Of a DNA stretch of 64,000 bases, positions 52,404-63,985 are shown piece by piece. Origin of the DNA: Diplosphaera chodatii. Lineage: Eukaryota; Chlorophyta; Trebouxiophyceae; Prasiolales; Stichococcaceae. Under the pieces are notes generated by a model that saw only the letters and a program-made list of their open reading frames with translations, was not told the DNA's origin and searched no databases. Position 1 is the stretch's first letter. The number at the start of each line of letters is the position of its first letter. The translations under genes were made by a program, and so were the position numbers. The stretch covers positions 1,178,001-1,242,000 of the forward strand of contig JAALGY010000061.1 of NCBI GenBank assembly GCA_032358165.1, written 5' to 3'.

Positions 52404-54115
52404 ATGGGCTACCCCAGGCAGTATGCGGGCATGAACGTGACCACTGAGGTGTCATTGCTTGCCCCGGCGGCGCCTGCAGCAGCGGCCTTGCCCCGCTGCT
52501 TCCGCTGCTGGCCACCGATGCTTGCGGTCGCAAGCCATGTGCGGCTGGAGCGCTCACACCCTACCCCAGCAGCCAGCCCGCCGCCAAGGTGCTGCTTCAC
52601 GATATCCTGGGCTATCCACTGCAATTATCCCTGGTTCTTTGTGTGATCTCACACCAAACAAACATGCAGGTATTCACAATCAATATGCATATGAAAGCAG
52701 CAAAGCCTCATGACCTCCTCTTTGCTGAAAATTGCCGACTCTGGTTTGTCATTGGACACACAGGTGCCGCATGTGCGGCAGGCGTTCAACTGGGACTGCG
52801 GCCTTGCCTGCGTTCTAATGGTGCTGAAAGCCGCCGCGCCAAAGGCTGCTTGCATGGACCTAGCTACTCTGCGGCAGTACTGCCCAACTACCAGGTGTGC
52901 CACCCTCACTGCACATATGGCAACAACCAACGAGCAAGGCTCAGCTTCCAGGATGCCATGCTGTCACACATCCGTGCAACGCATGATGCTTGCGCTTGCC
53001 CAGAGATCAGCCTGCTGCAACACCTCTCACATGGCGCACAGTCAACCGTCTTGTCATCTGGTCAACCGTCAGCTAGCTCACACCCTGGCTGAGGCACAGC
53101 TGTCGTTCCTGCTGCGCAGCATCTGGACCATCGACCTGGCGCACCTGCTGCGGCGCTTCGGCATGGAGGTGGTGTTCTGCACCATCACCCTCGGCGCCAA
53201 CCCCGCCTTCAGCTCAGAGGCCTTCTACGCGGAGAACATGCCCGAAGACGAGGCCCGCGTGCAGCAGCTCTTCAATGTGAGGGACTTACCAGAAAGTTCG
53301 CATCCGCCAATGTTGGTTGTGTCCAGACTTCCCACGTGTTGGCCTGCATGCAAGGTGTGTGCCATGCCATACTCAGCGTCGCAATGGTCAGGTGCCAGGC
53401 GGTATATCACTGCTGTTGATGTTCACGACTGAGATCTGCATGCTGCAGGACGCCCCGCTGGCGGGCATCCCGGTGCACAAGCGCTCGCTGGACGGCGTCG
53501 AGGTGAAGGAGGCGCTGGGCTCCGGGCGCTACCTGGCCATCGCGCTGGTGGACAAGATCAAGCTGGGCCTGGGCGGCTACTGCGGCGCCGCCGGCGCTGC
53601 GGCTGCCCTGTGGGGCGGCCCCGACGCCGCCGCCGCGTACCTGCACACATCGGGCGAGCCCGCCTATGTTGGTGAGTGCAGTTTCTGCTCGCTGGACTAC
53701 TCTGGACGTCTTGCACAGGGGTTGACTGGTGCGAATGTGCCACCAGCACCTCGAGTGCCACTGGCTATAGCACCCACACATTTATCCCGCTGAGTCACAC
53801 TGTGAGGTTGCAGCTGTTTGTGTCGCAGGCCACTACATCGTGGTCGTTGCCTACTGCGCCAGCAGTGATAGCTATGAGGTCAGGGACCCTGCAGCCGAGG
53901 CGGAGCACCTCACGGTGCCCGCAGCGGTGCTGGAGGCAGCGCGCCGCTCCTTTGGCACCGACGAGGACATCATCCTGGTGAGCAGCACAGTGCCTGTCAC
54001 TGCGGAGGATGCCATCTGGTGGATCGTGTGCTGGGTATATAGCGGCAACAGCAGCTGCATATGCCTGTGCCGCTGCAGTTGCACAGTGTTGCAAAGTGCA
54101 TCATCGAGTGTCTGA
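52404..54115 (+). CDS. GUCD1 / plant GC1-type papain-fold protein
   Basis: Member of the GUCD1 family, named guanylyl cyclase domain containing and claimed as a guanylyl cyclase in plants, though the fold is that of C39-like cysteine peptidases. ATG 52404; exon 1 GYPRQYAGMNVTTE splices in phase to VPHVRQAFNWDCGLACVLMV (52764; Cys motif WDCGLAC). Then SIWTIDLAHLLRRFGMEVVF and NMPEDEARVQQLFN (53122-53277), DAPLAGIPVHKRSLDGVEVK and ALGSGRYLAIALVDKIKLG (53450), GHYIVVVAYCASSDSYEVRD (53830, His and Asp motifs) and AARRSFGTDEDIIL (53980). A Gly/Ala-rich insert (YCGAAGAAAALWGGPDAAAA) sits where animals have a Cys-rich loop. The end is uncertain: unspliced stop 54113-54115, or a splice to an exon starting about 54140. 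Confidence 0.88.
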
Positions 54116-54379
54116 CTCGTTCGACAATCGACTGTGCAGGTCGGCACTCCCATCGCCCAACAGTGGCTTCGCGCCCCCGGGCGTAGACTTCCAGCGTGCT
54201 GCATACCTCGCTGCCAGCTTCTGAGATCTGCAAGCTCAGCAGCCGGCAGTGCATTCATGCCTGCACGTGGGACGTCCGTCCAGAGCTGCTGCGCAGGCCG
54301 GCACTAGCCGGTGTCAGGAGCATCAGGGTCTGGAAGCAGCTCAGCCGCCGGCAGTCACTTCTGACAGACAGCTTTGTCA

Positions 54380-55589
54380 ATGAGCCAACAGCAGTCGGCA
54401 CCGGTCAGCAATGCCGATGCACGCAAGCGCCGCCGGGTCCTGAACGCATGGGCTCCTGGCGTGCAGCTATGGTTTCGTCATACCATCCCCAGCAGCCATG
54501 GGCGCGGGGACCACGATCGGCAGCAGCGCAGCACTTTAGATATCGCCTCAGCGCGCCCGGTCTGGCATGTATGCATTGTGGTTTCATAGACACTGAGGAT
54601 AGACGGCCCCAGCCTCGGCGAGCAGCAGCAAATATGCAGCGCCGCCCCAGTCATGGGCTTTTCACTGGGTGGCACAGTCGAGCACAGCACCGTGCTGTGC
54701 AACACCGCTATCTGGTTGTGGGTTATCAGCTTGGCTACCACGAGCGCTTCACAGTGGTGTCAGTCTTGCAACCTGGGAAGTGCGCATTAGCGCCCCTGAG
54801 TTTCAAACTGCCACCGCTGCAGCAGGCGCCTGGTTGTGGGGGCCACTGAACCCGCTGCTTCCGCCTGGTCAGCCTGCGCGGCACCGCTGCATGTGCAGCA
54901 GAGCTTTGGCGGTATGCTATGCCGCAGTTCTGTCGCCACAGAATGCTGGGCAGATGGTCCACCAGCCGCCAGCTTCGGTTGGCAGAGTTGGTGCGCCATG
55001 CCACATCACAATGCAGTGGCCGACGACTATTGCTTGCCTTTGGATTCCTGTCCTGGCATGCGAAGTCGACTCCATGCAGGTGTGCAGGGTGAGAAAGTTT
55101 TAACAACAAAAATGTTGTCGTTGAGGCAAGGCTGTGTCATTCAGCCATGTATTGCTCTGCTCTGAACGTTCCTCAGTCACGCCGTGTTGTTCGTGTGCGG
55201 AGCGTGCGAGTGTAATATGTATATCAGCACCACTGCGCCCTTACAGCTATCTCACAAAGTGTCGTGTGGCCAATCATGCAGTGGTTGCTGGTCAGAATAC
55301 GGTGTCCCAACTCCATCTGATCACCCACTGTCAGACCGCTTCGGCAGCACAGCTTCAAAGGTGTCCTTTCACTGCTTTCGATACCGCTCCCTCTTGCCCA
55401 TGGTTTCATTCTGTGCAGGAGATGCGGACCACGTCTCACGTAGACAACGGGTATGTCTGTCGTGCTGTAAAGCCTTGGCAATCTTCTTCCAAGCAAACCT
55501 GTTGCATTGTATGCAGAGCGGGTTTGCCGGCAGGTGGTCCGTCACCTCCAGGCCTCACAATTTACCGCTGGAAACTGGGCCAGGACTGA
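54380..55589 (+). CDS. Poorly resolved small gene, unrecognised
   Basis: Tentative model. ATG 54380 opens SQQQSAPVSNADARKRRRVL, NAWAPG, a plausible basic N-terminal exon. At the 3' side two exons join in phase: EMRTTSHVDNG (about 55419-55450) and AGLPAGGPSPPGLTIYRWKL ending GQD with stop TGA 55587-55589. The middle exon(s) between 54480 and 55419 are not resolved. The PPGLTIYRWKLGQD end looks like a conserved protein terminus, perhaps a small mitochondrial subunit, but I cannot name it. The two ends may belong to different genes. Confidence 0.3.
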
Positions 55590-55696
55590 GCGTCAGGTTG
55601 TCCCTGCCAAACTGACGGCGTCGTTGCACCTTCGCAATGGAGGTGCCAATCATGGCTGAGAACTCTATTCTGTGCGTGCCTAACATGGCAGCCTCT

Positions 55697-58152
55697 TTAT
55701 GCCTGGAACACATCGTCCAGCATGTCCTTGGGGATCCGGTTCTTGATGACGTGCTCGCGCCGCGCCGCCCGCTTCTTGATCTTGCCCATGTACTTACCAG
55801 CCGCCTATATGTTTGCAGACGACATGCTTTAGCAGATGCCTCACAGTGGGCGCTCACGCACTGTTGCGCAACAGCTGCCACATGGTGCTGCAGGCATTGA
55901 CACAAACCAGGTCCTGTGCCAGCACCTGCTTCTTCTCTGCCGCACGCAGGTCGTTCGGCGAGACATAGTCCGGGTTCTCCCAGATGACAGGCCCTGTGCC
56001 ACGCTTGGTTCACCGTCAAGACTATGCCATCCATGAGGACTATGCGCAGGATGGCGTGCTGGACGATAGGTGTGCTCTGTCAAATGTCCGCATCACAGAC
56101 GAGCAGTCTGCGCACAACTCACCGCCAAAGGCGCCGGAGAAGATGAGGATGGGGTTCAGGCAGGCGCGGGGGCCGACCTCGACCAGGCTGGTTGCGTCGG
56201 CGCCCGCCCGCGGCTTCTCACTCGCCTGGCACACCTGCCAGACAGCATACAGGCCTTGCCTGATAGTCTCGAATCGTTGTGGGGCTTTGGCCGCATTAAG
56301 ACACAGCGTTACCTTTACTCAACCTGACTGCTTTCCTTTTGCACACATGCACACATTTATACAGGCCATGGTGATCCTGAACCAATGCAGGTGTGTCTTC
56401 ACGATCACCCAGTGCAATCTGCTGGCATTGATGGTAGCATTAGTTCCATAGAAGTGCTGCTTCGATGCAGAGTTTGCACCTGGTAGTTGCGCAGCCAGAC
56501 CCGGCCGTCGGCGACTGTGAAGGCAATGACATGGTCGAAGAAGGGCTTGCTGCGGTGGTGGCGCTTGGGCGTCGCAAACACGTGGGTGAAGACCTCCTTC
56601 AGCAGCTGCCAGTGCGGCGCCTCCTCGAATGTCTGCAGCAGCATCAGTGGGAGCCGTTGCACCAGAGTCTGCACCAGATACTCACTGCATACAAGCGGCC
56701 CATGTACAGTGACATTTGCTGAGTCATTCACAGCAGCTCGACGAGGGCTCGTCGACAGGCAGCAGCGTGGGCAGCGGACCTTGTCGAAGCTGAGCACGGG
56801 GCGTGAGCCCTTGAGGTGGTTGCCGCTGAGCTTCAGCTCCGCCATGGTGTGCACTGCAGTCTTTTCACATCGGGCTTCAGTGACCAACATTTGCTGCAGA
56901 ATGGATGCAGCCAGCTGCGATGATGACAAGTTTGTGGAAGGCTACATGAGGCCAGATAACCTCATGCCATGAGGTGACACGGCAGGCGCACCATTGACGA
57001 TGAGGAACTTGGCGGTGGGCCCGGATGGCACCTTGCTGAGCCACAGGTAGCAGTCCTTGCGCTTGCGCGCCTCGAAGAACATCGCCGACGTGCAGCCCTG
57101 CCGCACAGGCAGCCTCCTCAACACACGTTGCATGCAGCTGGTGCCAGCAAAGTTGTGTCCCAGAATGTGCCGACTGGTTTAATGCATATCGCCGCTCAAC
57201 TTGAGCACTGTGCAGACAACTGCTGCGCATGTGCATGACATAGTTGGACAAGCGCTGCACTGCTGACATACATGGGCTTGCACTCACGTGCGCGGGGCCA
57301 GTAGCAGAATGAGGTGAACGTCAGTTGAGTCACCTTGAGCTCGGCGGCCTCGTTGATGACGGCGCGGTCGGACTTGGTGTCCAGCTTCGCGTCGCGCTTG
57401 GCCGTCGGCAGCAGCTGCCCCAGGTCCAGCATCAGGTGCCTGTGCCTGCGCACAGCAGGGGGCGATGTGGTGCCTACCACTGTGCAGCCTGCTGACGGAG
57501 TTTTGCATCCAGTGCCGCAGGTAGGGTGCGGTAGTTCAGCTGACTAAGCGAGCTTGCTCACGGCAAAGGTGTGTCGATTGTATGATGCATACAGAGAGCA
57601 CGGTCACCATGCATACCTGGGCGGGATGCCGCGCGAGGTGAGCATCAGGACCTTCTCCTTATTCCGGAAGGGCGCCCCGCCATCCGCAGCACCGTTGGCA
57701 CCCCCTGCCTCGCTGGCGCGCAGCTCCGCCACCGACACCATCTCGACACCGGCCGCGTCCAGGCTGCTCTGCACCGCAGCTGCGTCAGCGGGCGGTGCTG
57801 CCCCGGGAGCTGCAGCTTGCACGCCAGTTGTCTTTCGTTTCTTTGGCCTGCTGTGCTTAGCAGCCGCGGTGCCAGCGCCGACGGCTGCTCCTGTGGCTGA
57901 AGCATCGCGGACTGCTGCGGTACTTTTGGGTGCTGCGGCGGCAGAAGCTAGCTCGTCATGTTGGGCAGTAGCCAAGGTGATGGTCTGCCTTCCGGCCGTG
58001 GGCTGTGCTGCCGCCGCCGCATCGCCGCCGCCTGCCACAGCACCCTTTCCGGGCTTTTTACGTTTGCCGCCTGGCGCCTGCAGAGCATCGCCACATGCAA
58101 TGTGTAGTTGGGCGATTCGATTGGGATTGCTGACTGCAGCTGTCTGCAGCAT
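55697..58152 (-). CDS. BRX1: Ribosome biogenesis protein BRX1 (Brix domain)
   Basis: Nucleolar assembly factor of the large (60S) subunit that binds pre-rRNA through its Brix domain. Exon 1 (start 58152, tentative) is a long Ala/Lys-rich extension (GGKRKKPGKGAVAGGGDAAA) leading to KEKVLMLTSRGIPPRY. Then RHLMLDLGQLLPTAKRDAKL, DRAVINEAAELK (57430-57340), AMFFEARKRKDCYLWLSKVP, SGPTAKFLIVN (57090-57000), HTMAELKLSGNHLKGSRPVL, SFDK (56840), FEEAPHWQLLKEVFTHVFAT, PKRHHRSKPFFDHVIAFTVA (56620-56520), SLVEVGPRACLNPILIFSGA, FGG (56190), ENPDYVSPNDLRAAEKK (55970) and YMGKIKKRAARREHVIKNRI, PKDMLDDVFQA (stop 55697-55699). All family blocks are present in order. It is divergent from eS28. Confidence 0.93.
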
Positions 58153-58652
58153 GCATGAGTTGGAACAATGCGCTGCCGTGCCAAGTGAGAGTGCACATGC
58201 ATCAGAGACTTTCCGAACTGACCTGTGCCATGCAGCCGCGGTGCAAGCAAGTTCAGATCACTGTGTCGATGCCGTCTGATGGCTTGAACTCAAACACGTA
58301 CACGTCGAGCTGCGTTGCCCACTCAAGACGTCTTTCCGGAATGGTGCAACAGACCGGCCAAGGCCTGCAAAGACTGTTGAGCTGCAGGAGCTGCTATGTG
58401 AGCGGCTTTACATTCAGGACAACTGACTTGTATGGTTGATCAACCATGCATAGTTGCATTTGCAACTCGAGAGCTGGCTTAGATGTACGGTTTGCCAGAT
58501 CGCCGTATATGACAAGCGCCAAGCGTAGGGGAATCTAGAGGGCGCTGCGGCCGACTCTGTTGGGGACCTGCGGCGCTCTGGCTCACCCCTTTGCTGCTTG
58601 CGCCGGAGCGCCTGACGCCTGAGGAGCCCCGGGTCCGCAGGCGTCTGCCACC
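58153..58652. promoter_or_regulatory. Head-to-head promoter region, BRX1 and eS28
   Basis: 500 bp between the start codons of a 60S assembly factor and a 40S ribosomal protein, so it must hold both promoters. No exon or obvious repeat is visible. Coordinated expression is inference. Confidence 0.45.
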
Positions 58653-59642
58653 ATGGTGAGGGCCCGGCCGCCCCATCAGAGTTTCTCGGGTCTGGGAGGT
58701 TTCGCACGGATGTGTTGGACAGCGGCTGTGCGGCTCTGCTGACGGCTGCTGGGGACTTCTGTGCTCATCTCCTTGCCCACACACGTGGTTGGTACATAGC
58801 CTCGTGTTGGGGCAAATGTTCGGAGCAGGCTGCTGGGTCCAGGCCTGCTGGGATTGCTGGGCGGCGCAGCACCCATGCTGGGCTGCTGCGTGCATTGGCT
58901 GAGTCCATACAGCTGGCTGCACGCTTTGCCGCCGCACTCTGCACAAGACCGCAGGCTCTAAGCTTTTGTCTGGTTTCCATTCGCCGCACCACCTGGCCGG
59001 TTTGCTTGCTTGTCGGCGCGGTGCATGCAAGGCACTGAACTCAAAGGACGGACAGGGAGCTGCTACAGCTTGCAGGCGAGGCCGGCGGGGCTGAGGGGTT
59101 CACAGGCAGATTCCAGACTGCTCACATCTCTAATGCTTCCTGGGCACGGCTTTCAATGTGCGCGTCCTCCTCTTGCTTGCAGGATACCCCCGTGAAGCTG
59201 GCGATCGTCATGAAGGTCATCGGCCGCACAGGCTCCCGTGGCCAGGTGAGGCTGCTGCCGGGACGCACATGTCCCTTTTTCTGCCATGACTGCGTCAGCA
59301 CGTTGGCTCGGACCAACTTAGGCAGAGGGTCACATACTAAGCCATGCTCTGGACGCCTGCAACAGGTCACACAGGTCCGTGTGAAGTTCCTGGACGACCA
59401 GAACCGCCTCATCATGCGCAACGTCAAGGGCCCCGTGCGCGAGGGTGCGCACCATGCCGAGCAGCTTTGCTCATTCCGTTGTGCTGCATGTATGCGGCTC
59501 ACTCCACACGCTCCAGCAACAGTGCAGTCATGCATGCGCAAGGCTCTTTGAAGGCAACAGTCCTCATTCCAGCACTGCTCGCCGTGCAGGCGACATCCTG
59601 ACACTCATGGAGTCAGAGCGTGAGGCACGGCGGCTGCGGTGA
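58653..59642 (+). CDS. RPS28: 40S ribosomal protein eS28
   Basis: Small-subunit protein near the mRNA exit channel. Four exons: 58653-58655 (ATG alone), 59183-59245, 59366-59444 and 59590-59642, total 198 nt, i.e. 65 residues plus stop, the usual eS28 length. Sequence after the [67 protein letters not shown], with all family blocks intact. The first intron (58656-59182, 527 bp) begins GTGAGG directly after the start codon. A TGTAA near 59958 may be its poly(A) signal. It is divergent from BRX1. Confidence 0.96.
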
Positions 59643-60173
59643 GCAGGGCCACGGGTTGGCTGCTGCTGGACGGTTGGGGGATGGGCGATCGGCCACAGCT
59701 GCTGCCAGAGCGGCCGGAGTTTCTCGTGCGAGCTTCTGATAGCACGCGCATCACCTGTGTGCAGTCAGCATCAGCGATGACCTTTGGCGGCCATTTGTCC
59801 CGGCAGCTGAGCAGATGGAAGGCGGCAGCCATGTGTTGCGCTGCAAGACGGCTGTTTGTCGGCTTGCGAGCCAGATGTGGTTGCTGAGGAGCTTGCAAGC
59901 AGAACGTTTGCTCGACGCACTGCCTCTGTGCTTGAGGCCTGCTGAAGGTGCACCCGCTGTGTAACATGGACACCAGGCAACACCAGCACCTCAATCAGAG
60001 GCTTTCACAAGATGTTGCACATCGCCTGCCTCTCCTCGTGTCAACCAACATTGACCAGCTTCACTGGTCAAACCACAGCAATAAGACAGCTGCCACGATC
60101 ACGATGCAAACCACAACTGAAGGTATATGGTACACGAAGCAGGCATTTGTGCCCGGCGGACGGTTGGCTGGCG
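59643..60173. other. Convergent 3' region of eS28 and the TMEM222-like gene
   Basis: 3' UTRs of two converging genes; one TGTAA at about 59958 on the + strand. No exon seen. Confidence 0.4.
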
Positions 60174-60965
60174 CTATGACTTGCTGCGCAACGTGCCCGC
60201 CAGCACAATAGCAGCTCCCAGCAGCAAGAAGAATGGCAGCCAGCTGCGGAGGAAGCCGCCCACACCCACGTGGCGTCCCTTGACAAATATATGCGTGGCC
60301 AGACGTGCCATGTGCCAGTCCCTGCAAACAGTGTGCCACACTGCATCTCAGAGCGCCCCCCAAGGTCGCGTGTGTGCAAAAACGATGCAAGACAGTGCGG
60401 CATGGTCCGCCCAGACATGCTTCTGTTGTGCCACCAATACCTGCGGCCTTGGTAGGCAAGCTGGTTGAGGAAGTATGCCACGAAGCAGTGGCAATTGTCG
60501 CAGTAGAAGTTGTACATGTGGCCCTCATACTCATGCGCTGCCAGTGCTAAGGTGGAGTCCCAGCTGCTTGCAGTTGACAGGTCCAGCTGCAGGTACCTGA
60601 AAGGCCACATGGACCTTGTAAATCATGCAGCGCTCACATCCACACATCACAAGATGCCTCCGCACGCTGCTGCACCACCACTGGGCACTGTGTGCGCTGC
60701 TGCACCTGGTGGGGGACCCGAAGCTCAGCTTGCCCCTGTTGACAAAGTAGGGCCCCGCAAAGTCGTATATGAGGCCGCTGCTGTCGCAGATGCCCATGTG
60801 GCCAACGAATGGCAAGACCCATGAGATGACAGGAATCGGCGTCCAGACGATGCAGTGTGGGAAGATCTGTGGCGGTCTGATGTCATCAGGCGGTGACATG
60901 GCAGGTTTGCAGGACTCGCGGGGCTCTTTATTGCTGACAAGTGCCTGAACTCTGTTCGACGACAT
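60174..60965 (-). CDS. TMEM222 / RTE1-like membrane protein (DUF778)
   Basis: Small ER/Golgi membrane protein family that includes plant REVERSION-TO-ETHYLENE SENSITIVITY1 (needed for ETR1 receptor function) and animal TMEM222. ATG at 60965 (a second at 60899). Exon 1 has PPDDIRPPQIFPHCIVWTPI, PVISWVLPFVGHMGICDSSG, LIYDFAGPYFVNRGKLSFGS (60860-60710). Exon 2 has YLQLDLSTASSWDSTLALAA, HEYEGHMYNFYCDNCHCFVA, YFLNQLAY (60595-60460), with the family Cys/His motif NFYCDNCHCFVAY. The last exon encodes HMARLATHIFVKGRHVGVGG, FLRSWLPFFLLLGAAIVLAG and ends TLRSKS (stop 60174-60176). Whether an alga without classical ethylene signalling uses it in the same way is unknown. Confidence 0.85.
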
Positions 60966-61520
60966 CGGGCATTGCTGCAGTTGCTGCTGAGCTCCAGTTC
61001 CGCAGTGCCTCAGCTGAACTGAAGGAGGCACATGACCGATCTGATGGTTATAGTGGGTTCAGATGATTACAATGGCTTGTGGTCGTGGATCTGTGCTCGA
61101 ACCTGTGCGCCGTTAGAAACAGACTGGAGATGCGCGCTGCGATCGTCTAGAAGCTAAATGACCAACGTTGGAGGGAGAGTATAGGAAGGCGCGCGTGGAG
61201 TTGACAATGCTGCGACTTGTGCGCAAGACGACAACGCAGCGGTCCGCTGCTCTGCAGCGCTGCATGCACATGACATGTATGATCCCGTGATGCTCCAGGC
61301 TGGGTTAAAGCTGCAGGAAGCTGCAACGGGTACACAGGGTTACGTACACAGGTCGTCGATTATTGTTCACGCGATCGAGATGATGCAGGGGAGGGTGTGG
61401 CTCACGAGGATTACATATCCAGTTTACACAACACAAGGTCCATGCACAGCTGCGGCTGTGCCACTGTCAAGCTTCATGTCAATGGCTACAGAAGTGAACA
61501 CCAACTCATCTGCCGTGGAA
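60966..61520. other. Spacer between the stomatin-like and TMEM222-like genes
   Basis: Both neighbours read leftwards. It holds the 3' UTR of the stomatin-like gene, with TTACA at 61411-61415 (TGTAA on the minus strand, about 106 nt past the stop), and the promoter of the TMEM222-like gene. No exon seen. Confidence 0.4.
61411..61415 (-). terminator. TGTAA poly(A) signal for the stomatin-like gene
   Basis: TTACA on the + strand, about 106 nt downstream of the stop at 61521-61523 in the direction of transcription. Confidence 0.45.
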
Positions 61521-63985
61521 TCAGTGGCGCTGCTGCAAGCTGAATAGAGGGAGCTCTGGCTGGGCCGCAGCAGCGAGGATGCTCCGTGTGCTGGTTCTTG
61601 AGCCGGCATCAGCTGCCTGCCGGCTGTTCTGCTGTGCGCTGCTGCCCTGTCGGGGCGGCAACTGCTCCTTGGCCTGAGTCTGTTGTGCTTGCTGGCCACC
61701 GTCGCTGCCGCTGCTGTCGCTGCCGTTGCTACTGCTGCACCAGGATCAGAAGGAGCACAGTGAGCATGCTGAGATAGATCAGTCAAGTCAATCGAACAGC
61801 CTGGCTTTGTGCCTTGCGCCATGCACACAGTGATGCGTCAGAGCAATGGTGAACAGCGCACCCGCCGCCAGGGAAGGGCGCCTTGGCGCTGACATTGTTG
61901 TAGATGGACAGCGCCTGGGCGACCATGGTGGCCGGGTCACTTGCGCTGGACGGCAGCAGCATCGTGTTGCCCGCCTTGGCAATGTTGCCGAATGCCGCCA
62001 GGTACTGAAGAGAGCAAGGACACAGCAATCAGGCATGGTTTCGCACCCAACAAGTTGTTAGGCGCATTGTGGGCACGCAGACAGCAAGGCTGCCGACCAG
62101 CCGAAGAGCTGCAACGACAACGTGCTCTGCATCGGTCTGCACCTGCTCTGCAATACGCATGGAGGCAGCTGCGTTGCCGCCGTTGGCAGTGATCGCAGCC
62201 GAGATCTGACCCAGGCCCTTGGCAGTTGCCTCCGCCCGCCGGAATATCGCCTCCGCATCACCTGAGATGAGACAGGCAATGGATATCTCATGCTGCAGAA
62301 TCAATAGTCGAGAAGTGTGTTTGCCAAACGACCATTGACGTCCTAGTGCAGTCTCTCCTGCTGACCAATGCTCACCAGACATACTGAAGGCAATGATGGC
62401 AGCAATGTTTCATATCGCATATACATTGCAGATGACGCACTGCTACCCACCGACTGCACGGTTCACGGAGTCCTGCTGTGCGGCCTCGGAGGACAGGATG
62501 ATGCCGGCCTTGTTGCCCTCCTCCACGTTGATCTTGGACTGCCGGGCGCCCTCCGACTCCAGGATGCTGGCGCGCTTGCGCCGCTCGGCCTCAGCCTGTG
62601 TAGCATGAGACGGCGCCCTGATTCGTTGAGCACCGGGACGAAGCGCTGAACTTTGTTCCAACCAAGATGTTGTGATTGGTTGTTCTGCACATGCATCACC
62701 TGCAGCTCCATGGCAGCTCGCACGCCGGCAGGCGGCGCAATGTCCCGGATCTGCAGCACACGAGCACCTTGTTGGGAGAGTGAACCTCACACAAACGGCA
62801 ATATGCTGGAGCAGTACAATCCAGACGCACCTCATATCGCATGCACTCAATTCCCCAGTCGGATGTAGCTTCCCTGCATTGGGTCATGAGGGTTTCTGAA
62901 CAGCGATCTCGGGAGAACGTCAGGTGCATGAATTATGCATCATTCTGGCGAGACGACTCGATGCCTGAGTACTGACATGCATGCAGCAGCTAATGGCTAC
63001 CTGATTGCCTCCACGATGTTTTTGTTCAGCGTGTCGCGCTCAGCAAACGTCTTGTCAAGAGAGATTTTGCCGATGTCAGACCGCATAGTGGTCTGTGCAA
63101 GCTGCGTGACCGCGAACAGCGGGTTCTCCACACCATAGCTGGCCTTTTTCGGGTCCACAATCTGCAGGCAGAATGAGCCTAAGAGGATGACTACCTGCGC
63201 GCATGTGCATTACGGTGCAACACTCATGTACAGTCTGCAATGCGTCTGAAATGGGTGTAAGGGATCACCTTGACATATAGAATGCCATCAATGTTGATGG
63301 ACACGTTATCCTTGGTGATAGCGCTTTGATGCGGGATCGGGATGGCGATTTCTTTCAGGCTGTGAATATATGCTATCCTGTCCACCTGCACAGGCACTGC
63401 CAGTGACGTCTCCAAGGCAGGGTACAAAACAGGTGCACGTGCAGAAGGCTTGCAAAGGAGCGTCAGCACGGCTATCGATGTGTCGTCAGGCTCACAATGG
63501 GGATGAGTAGGTGCAGGCCCGGCTGCAGCGTCTTTGCATATTTGCCAAAGCGCTCAATGACAAACGCTGTCCGCTCCGGCACAATCCTGTCACACGAAGA
63601 CATGCGGGGTTTGCCAGGCGAGACTCAGTGATTGTTATCAGTATCCCAATACATATACATGCCGCACCCTGCACATCATCTGGAGAACACAGGCGCCAAG
63701 GTTGACGTTCCTGACATGCGTGGCCATGCATCAAGTGACCAGCAGCGGTGCGCACCGAATGCCGTAGTTTGCACCTCCCGTCCGTGCGGCCAGGGTAGGG
63801 TCCAGCGTGGAGCTTGATACGCCCCTGGACTGGGACATGCCCAGGTACTCATGTGACAGCGCCATCGCCGCCACCGACGCAGAGCCGCCCTGTCTCGCAA
63901 GCAGGGCTGCATGGTTGGGACCAATGGCGGGAACGCCGCTCCTCAACAGCAAAGCTGACGCGCGAGACAGGCCCCTCAGCGCCAT
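61521..63985 (-). CDS. Mitochondrial stomatin-like protein 2 (SPFH/prohibitin-domain)
   Basis: Inner-membrane scaffold that binds cardiolipin and prohibitins and organises respiratory complexes. ATG 63985; the presequence is Arg/Ala/Ser-rich ([16 protein letters not shown]). SPFH blocks: [30 protein letters not shown] (63580-63490), [40 protein letters not shown] (63390-63270), [40 protein letters not shown] (63150-63050), [20 protein letters not shown] and AMELQ. The helical part has [40 protein letters not shown] (62600-62470), [20 protein letters not shown] and [20 protein letters not shown] (61930). FPGG(G) then splices in phase (acceptor about 61735) to a Ser/Gln/Gly-rich tail ([20 protein letters not shown]) ending PLFSLQQRH, stop 61521. 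It is close to STOML2/SLP2, not plasma-membrane stomatin. Confidence 0.93.
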
